A DNA stretch of 64,000 nt from assembly GCA_963839725.1 (NCBI GenBank), contig CAWIWT010000021.1, positions 1 through 64,000 of the forward strand. Direction: 5' to 3'. Of the stretch, positions 59,761-64,000 are shown piece by piece (the stretch's first letter is position 1; every line of letters begins with the position of its first letter). The notes beneath the pieces were generated by a model, which saw only the letters and a program-made list of their open reading frames with translations, had not been told where the DNA came from and did not search any database. The position numbers and the translations under genes were made by a program. Origin of the DNA: Kumtagia sp963839725 (GTDB taxonomy: Bacteria > Pseudomonadota > Alphaproteobacteria > Rhizobiales > Rhizobiaceae).

Positions 59761-61265
59761 TGCGCACCGCCTTTCGATCCCGTGATGACGTTGAACAGTC
59801 GCGTCTTCTCGGCAGGCGAGACAGCGCGATCATTCGGCGCCATTAAAGCCTCGCGGTCTTCGAGTGGTGCCGCTTCCCACAGCGCCTTTGCCTGCTCATC
59901 GCGTGCATAAATGTGCAGCCGGTTTTTGCTCTTGTTGCTGATCAACTTGCGACCGAGCGGGTGCCAACTTGATTTAGTCACGGCAGACGACAACAGCGCC
60001 TTGAAATGCTGCGGTGCCATAGCGAAGTCGACCTCGATCTTCACCAGCCGCTCGATCACCTTGTGCGAGACGAAGTCGCCCGTCAGGCCCGCGAGTACGT
60101 TGTCGACCTCCTCGACCGGCAATGCGTTTGGATTATTTGTCGCCATTATGAAGCTGGCGTACACGGTCGCTTGATGCGCGGTGATGTACTTATCGTTGAT
60201 CATTTTGCGGCGTGCGCCGGGGTCGATCAGCGACTTGACCGACTCGTAGATGCGGTCACGCTTCCACTGCCAGTCGCCAGCGGTGTCGTTCAGCACCTCA
60301 TCCATCAACACCACCACGGCGCGAGCGATCCAGCCATTGAACTTGGTGTCGCCGAACGCCTGGTTGCTGTCCACCTTCTCGACGTAGCGCACGCCGAACA
60401 GCGCCTCCATGATGATGAACAGCGTGGTCGTGCGCCCGGTGCCCTTCGCCTTCGCGACCATAAGAACACCGGCACCGGGAATGTGCGGGTTCTTGAACTT
60501 GTGGCTCAGCCAGTCATAGAACCATTCGCGCTCGACCGGATCGGGGATAAGGTGCTTGATGAAGCGCAGGAACACCACCAGCGCGTTGGGATCAGGCGCA
60601 CCGAATTTCGGCGGCCTGTAGGTGTTGAGGTAGTAGCGGTCACCCTCCGGAAGATGGAGGACCGTATTTCGGCGTTTCCGCCGCCGGGTTTAGCCGCAAG
60701 CCGCTGATGGTGCGCCGCCGCGTTGACCGCATGAAGATGTCGGCGGGATTTACGGGTTTCGCCGAATTGTTCAACCCGCGATGAGTTGGGCCGGTACATC
60801 TCTTTGAACGCCGCACGGGTCATCATGTCGGCGATGCTCGTCGAATCCATCGGCACGAGCCGGTCCAGTTCAGGACAGAACGCGTAGTGAACCAGCAATT
60901 TTTCGGAGGCTGTCTCTGGCGTTGTCGGTGCTCTCCACCTTCGCGCCACGCTGCCACATGAAGGTCGGCGCTTTGTCCTTGGCGACCGCTGCGGCACGCG
61001 CAGGGTCGGCGCGCAACGCGCCCAATTCCTTCTTGACCCAGCCAAGGATCTTCTTGACCTTCGCGGATAGCGTCATCTTGGCCAGTTCCACCGCGATGAT
61101 GTCGAGGGTTTCGCTCGGCAGTTCTTCTGCGTCCATCTCTTTGAGCGCGTCGATAATGGCGAGCGCGTCCAATTCGGTGAGAGCCCCCGCTAGGATTTTG
61201 GCGACCTCCGGTCTGGCCTTTGCCACCGCTATGGCGTGGGCGGCCTTCGATGTGCCATTCGGCAT
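59757..61265 (-). pseudogene. Phage/plasmid primase-helicase (D5-like), frameshifted
   Basis: From ATG at 61265 the N-terminal part reads AVAKARPEVAKILAGALTEL and APTFMWQRGAKVESTDNARD. Frames change near 60900, 60740 and 60650 through LLVHYAFCPELDRLVPMDST and EGDRYYLNTYRPPKFG. The ATPase domain is intact: GAGVLMVAKAKGTGRTTTLF (Walker A), RAVVVLMDEVLND (Walker B), FIMATNNPNALPVEE (sensor). The protein would drive replication of the element. Three indels are needed to restore it. Confidence 0.7.
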
Positions 61266-61335
61266 CTGTTCATCCTCTGACCGCGGTGCGGGCTGCTATC
61301 CCTGCGGCGGTTTTTTCTTTGGGTCGTTTGCGGTA

Positions 61336-62598
61336 CTAGGCGGCCTCTGATTCCGGTGCCTGATTGCCCCACACATCCCAGCCTTGGCGGGGACGGCGGG
61401 CGAACATTTCGAGATATGGTCCGGGCACCAAGCGCTCGATGCGAGACGCAACCTCGTCGGGCTTCTTGCTGTGCCCCATCCGAGGCGAGGCGATGACTTG
61501 ATGAACGTCAGCATTCAGGCGCGCTGGAGAACCACGTGTTGCGAGCAAGCAAATCTCGGCATTGGCGCGGGTCCAATGGCCCATGCCCGTCGCTAAGCGC
61601 TCCCCGTCCGCCGTTTGCTTGACCCAGACAAAGGCGCACGTCCTGTATTCAAAGCCCCATGACTTGATGACAGCCAAGGCTTCCGGCAGTTGCGGCATCA
61701 CCGCCCACAGGAAAAGCACGCAGTCGTCGGCCGCCATATCCCCGACCGGCAATGCCTCGATTTCGACCTGCGTCATTGTCGGGTAGTGATTTTCAGCAGC
61801 ACGGTCCTTGCCAGCGCCGGACCACACATCAAACGACCAAGGCGGGTCGGCGTAAATGACAGAGTATTTGCGCCTGTCGACCGGTAACGCCTTGTTGTGC
61901 TCGGCAATGGCGAGTGTGGTGGCTACCTTTTCGGCGCGCTTCTGCTCTACTTTTCCGGCGCGAATTGTCCTGGCGGCCAGCAATATTTCCTTCTCGCCCC
62001 GGGCGACGATTTCCGTCTGCTGCTGCTTCGGGAGTGTGGCTACATCGGCAGCAGCAGAAACAGACACTTGACCGGATTGGACGGCTGCCACGAGTTCTGG
62101 CGCGCCGTCCCGGTCCACCACCTTTGCCCGCTCGACGCCCCGCTCGGAGGTATTCATCATCCGAGCTGCGTCCGCAGTAGAAATTCCGCCAATTGGCGGT
62201 TTATCTTCCGATGGACGACCGCGCGGCATCTTGGCGATCTTCGCCGCCACCATCTTCCGCTGGCTATCAGACAGGTGCCGCCGCGCAAGATTCTTCGATA
62301 GTACAAAGGCGAGCGGATCGTCGCCTTCGTACTCGACGCGCGGATATTCGATTCCTAGATCACGCGCCGCCATGTAGCGGATACGGCCGTCGAGAATGGC
62401 TTCGTTCACGAAGACGATAGGCTCCTGGACGCCGTTCTTCGCGATGTCAGCCTTGAGCTCGTCGAAAGCTGTGCCTTCGATCCAAGGGAACAGGTTGGCG
62501 TATTCGTGCCACGTGACGCCGACTGACGGGGTATGCTCGCGCGTCACCTTCCCGAGTCGATGAGGGTCCGGCATGGAGCGTGTGATTTGGTCGCTCAT
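61336..62598 (-). CDS. ParB-like domain fused to MT-A70 adenine methyltransferase
   Basis: An intact 420-residue protein. Residues 30-130 form a ParB/Srx-type nuclease fold (LKADIAKNGVQEPIVFVNEA, ILDGRIRYMAARDLGIEYPR, LAFVLSKNLARRHLSDSQRK). Residues 240-410 form an MT-A70 methyltransferase with YSVIYADPPWSFDVW (catalytic DPPW) and a later SAM-binding segment (FLWAVMPQLPEAL). Such fusions occur in prophages and are thought to methylate adenine in DNA. It begins directly after the stop of the preceding small gene. Confidence 0.85.
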   Translation of the reverse strand: MSDQITRSMPDPHRLGKVTREHTPSVGVTWHEYANLFPWIEGTAFDELKADIAKNGVQEPIVFVNEAILDGRIRYMAARDLGIEYPRVEYEGDDPLAFVLSKNLARRHLSDSQRKMVAAKIAKMPRGRPSEDKPPIGGISTADAARMMNTSERGVERAKVVDRDGAPELVAAVQSGQVSVSAAADVATLPKQQQTEIVARGEKEILLAARTIRAGKVEQKRAEKVATTLAIAEHNKALPVDRRKYSVIYADPPWSFDVWSGAGKDRAAENHYPTMTQVEIEALPVGDMAADDCVLFLWAVMPQLPEALAVIKSWGFEYRTCAFVWVKQTADGERLATGMGHWTRANAEICLLATRGSPARLNADVHQVIASPRMGHSKKPDEVASRIERLVPGPYLEMFARRPRQGWDVWGNQAPESEAA

Positions 62599-62829
62599 TT
62601 AGGCGGCCTGCCCGGTCAGTTCGGCGCGCTCGCGCGCCAAATCTTCCTCAAGGTCAGTGGCGTACCACCAAGCCGCGCTCTGCTGGGCGTCGCCGTCTTT
62701 GTACGGCCTGCGCAGTTTGCCTTACTTGATTTTCGTATGAAGGTCGTAGCGTGAGCCGACGAGACCCGCGCGCTGCAAGTCCGGATACCGGACCTTGATC
62801 ATGCCTTCCGGGAATTTAGGCTTTTGCAC
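62599..62829 (-). pseudogene. Small phage protein interrupted by TAA
   Basis: GTG at 62829 follows GGAGG. The frame encodes QKPKFPEGMIKVRYPDLQRA and YDLHTKIK, then TAA at 62722-62724, then continues unshifted as GKLRRPYKDGDAQQSAAWWY to a stop directly before the methyltransferase ATG. A CAA-to-TAA change would explain it. Intact length would be 76 residues. Confidence 0.5.
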
Positions 62830-62913
62830 CGGTCGCGCCCTCCTGAAATCAGCGCGACCTCTTCTATAAAAACATAAAAAACCAAATGAAACAGCGATAA
62901 AGCTACGGTAGCT

Positions 62914-63366
62914 TTATCGCGCCATGACCGGCGCGGTGTATAGGAGTGCGGGCTTGTCAGGATCGCGTTTTTCGAGATAGCGCCGATGCGCCTTTGTGAC
63001 GCTGGCAAGCTTTAATCCGGCGCTCTTGGCGAACGCCTTGCGCGCTGCTAGCTGCGCCATGCCGCCGTCGATTCGGGCTTGTACCGCCTCGCCGGCGCGA
63101 CGTTCGCCCGGTCGTCCTGCCCTCGCCGCGATCTCGGCTTCGATGATCGGGATCAGCCTAGCGGCGATGTACCGCGAAACATGGTCCGGCAATTCTACCG
63201 GCTTACCGGTCGGTAGCTCCAGCATGCCGCCGAGCCACATCAGCACCAGTTGCTTGAAGAACGACTTGCCGCTTGCATCTTGCTCGCGCTCTATCGCTTT
63301 CGCCCCATCCTCGAATGCCTGGCGGCGGTTTTGATGTTCGACGTTCCGCGAGGGTTTCTGTTTCAC
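62914..63366 (-). CDS. Hypothetical phage protein coupled to the integrase
   Basis: The GTG at 63366 overlaps the integrase stop (GTGA), which fixes the start. The 150-residue protein is basic and helical (NRRQAFEDGAKAIEREQDAS; PIIEAEIAARAGRPGERRAG; GGMAQLAARKAFAKSAGLKL). Its C-terminus resembles DNA-binding helices. The function is unknown; coupling suggests an excision or accessory factor. Confidence 0.6.
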   Translation of the reverse strand: MKQKPSRNVEHQNRRQAFEDGAKAIEREQDASGKSFFKQLVLMWLGGMLELPTGKPVELPDHVSRYIAARLIPIIEAEIAARAGRPGERRAGEAVQARIDGGMAQLAARKAFAKSAGLKLASVTKAHRRYLEKRDPDKPALLYTAPVMAR

Positions 63367-64000
63367 GACGCGACAGCCGTGGCTGACTTCTTGCCGATGA
63401 TCCGCCGCAGTTCGGCATCCCACTTTTCAAGCGCGTCGCCTTTCTGCTTTTCCAGATCGGCATGGATGTAATGTGCTGCAACGCCGCTGATTGAGTGGTT
63501 CAGAACTCCGTCAATCGTATCCCGCGCAACGCCGAGTTCCGCCATTTTCGATGCCGCCGAGCGCCTAAGATCATGCAGCGACCAACCCGACGTTCCGGAT
63601 ATCCGGTGCAGTTCCTTTTTCAACTTGTCGAAATTGGTGATCACGGCACCGCTGGCGCTGCCGAAAACCAGATCGCCAGGACTGCCCCGCCCGATCTGAT
63701 CCAATGCCAATCCCGGCAGCAGGACTCGGTGTTCGCGGCCACTCTTGTTTTCCTCGGCGCGCTGCTTCCAGTATCCGCCGAGCAGGCTGCGGTACCGGAG
63801 TTCTCCCGCCTCCATTTTCCGTTGTGCGGTTGCGAGCAAAAAGCGCGTCATGCGCCCGAACGCCTTTCCGCTGTCGCTGTTAAGAGAATCGCACGCCCAC
63901 CAGATCGAGCGCATTTCTTCATCGCTCAAAACCCGGTCGCGCTTGCGCTCCATGGCGAGCTTGCGGACCTTGTAGAGCGGCGACACCTCCACGATTTCCT
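63363..64000 (-). CDS. Tyrosine-type phage integrase, partial (5' end beyond window)
   Basis: The frame is open to the window edge. The catalytic domain shows the first Arg region (LATAQRKMEAGELRY), then WSLHDLRRSAASKMAELGVA (HxxR), VLNHSISGVAAHYIHADLEK (second His and the nucleophile Tyr). This is the full R-H-R-H-Y set of tyrosine recombinases. It integrates the element by site-specific recombination. The N-terminal DNA-binding domain is missing from the window. Confidence 0.85.
   Translation of the reverse strand, partial: EIVEVSPLYKVRKLAMERKRDRVLSDEEMRSIWWACDSLNSDSGKAFGRMTRFLLATAQRKMEAGELRYRSLLGGYWKQRAEENKSGREHRVLLPGLALDQIGRGSPGDLVFGSASGAVITNFDKLKKELHRISGTSGWSLHDLRRSAASKMAELGVARDTIDGVLNHSISGVAAHYIHADLEKQKGDALEKWDAELRRIIGKKSATAVAS

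Larger units (their letters stand above)
58262..64000 (-). mobile_element. Prophage-like integrative element, right part (continues beyond window)
   Basis: All genes from 63363 down to 58262 lie on the minus strand in phage order: tyrosine integrase, small gene, small gene, ParB-MT-A70 methyltransferase, primase/helicase, coupled small gene with repeat array, HNH-like gene, terminase-small-subunit-like gene. No capsid genes are seen, so it may be a satellite or degraded prophage. The attachment site would lie beyond 64000 next to the integrase and near 58.1 kb; I could not identify it. Confidence 0.65.

Noticed and set aside
1..64000. CRISPR arrays, rRNA and tRNA genes
   Set aside because: I saw no regularly spaced repeat-spacer pattern, no rRNA sequence and no convincing tRNA cloverleaf by eye. 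A tRNA search program would be needed to exclude a tRNA fully.

Overview
The window joins two very different pieces of bacterial DNA. Positions 1 to about 7383 are visibly GC-richer and carry genes of a type I associate with Chloroflexota or similar soil phyla: a ParB-like GQH-motif protein, a broken FliA/WhiG-type sigma factor, an IS4-family transposase and a large serine recombinase. From the IS3 scar at 7383-7542 onward the content is typical of an alphaproteobacterium of the order Hyphomicrobiales (Rhizobiales): NepR and EcfG homologues, HWE kinases, YqjD/DUF3618-type stress proteins, LigD and many small rhizobial hypotheticals. The join could be transfer or an assembly chimera; the sequence alone does not decide.

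Layout. 1-7.4 kb: sigma factor, then an IS4 transposase gene split by a 3.26 kb recombinase element flanked by a 6-bp TGGAAA repeat. 7.6-10.9 kb: membrane-stress operon (24-aa peptide, YqjD-like, holin-X-like, DUF3618, YihY/BrkB). 11-17 kb: decayed ligD, DUF3606 and GlsB-type proteins, receiver-domain remnant, RHH regulator and PHA depolymerase. 17-22 kb: IS scars, PAS-adenylate cyclase, YidB-like and 17M-like proteins. 22.3-26 kb: KaiC-like ATPase with two histidine kinases. 26.4-32.3 kb: stress proteins, including a second copy of the DUF3606/GlsB block. 32.4-41.5 kb: a minus-strand galactofuranose-type polysaccharide operon of overlapping genes. 41.6-53.6 kb: NepR, large catalase, EcfG, Crp regulator and DUF6894/DUF4142 stress genes. 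53.7-58 kb: PhyH, cupin, AlkB, DUF763 and GFA genes. 58.2-64 kb: a minus-strand prophage-like element ending in a tyrosine integrase.

The unifying theme of 7.6-53.6 kb is the alphaproteobacterial general stress response. Nine sites match GGAAC-N16/17-NGTT, the known EcfG promoter form, each directly upstream of a gene: the 82-aa protein, the membrane operon, the 17M protein, the KaiC operon (perfect GGAAC-N17-CGTT), the polysaccharide operon, DUF6894, DUF4142 and a divergent pair at 53.3 kb. The sigma factor (47.3 kb) and its anti-sigma NepR (41.7 kb) are in the same window, but no intact PhyR is visible.

A caution applies throughout. Many conserved genes in both halves (sigma factor, ligD, PHA depolymerase, second kinase, UDP-galactopyranose mutase, AlkB, DUF763, GFA, primase and others) are interrupted by single-base indels. 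Either the sequence retains uncorrected indel errors or the region is decaying; I annotate the reconstructed genes and mark the breaks.
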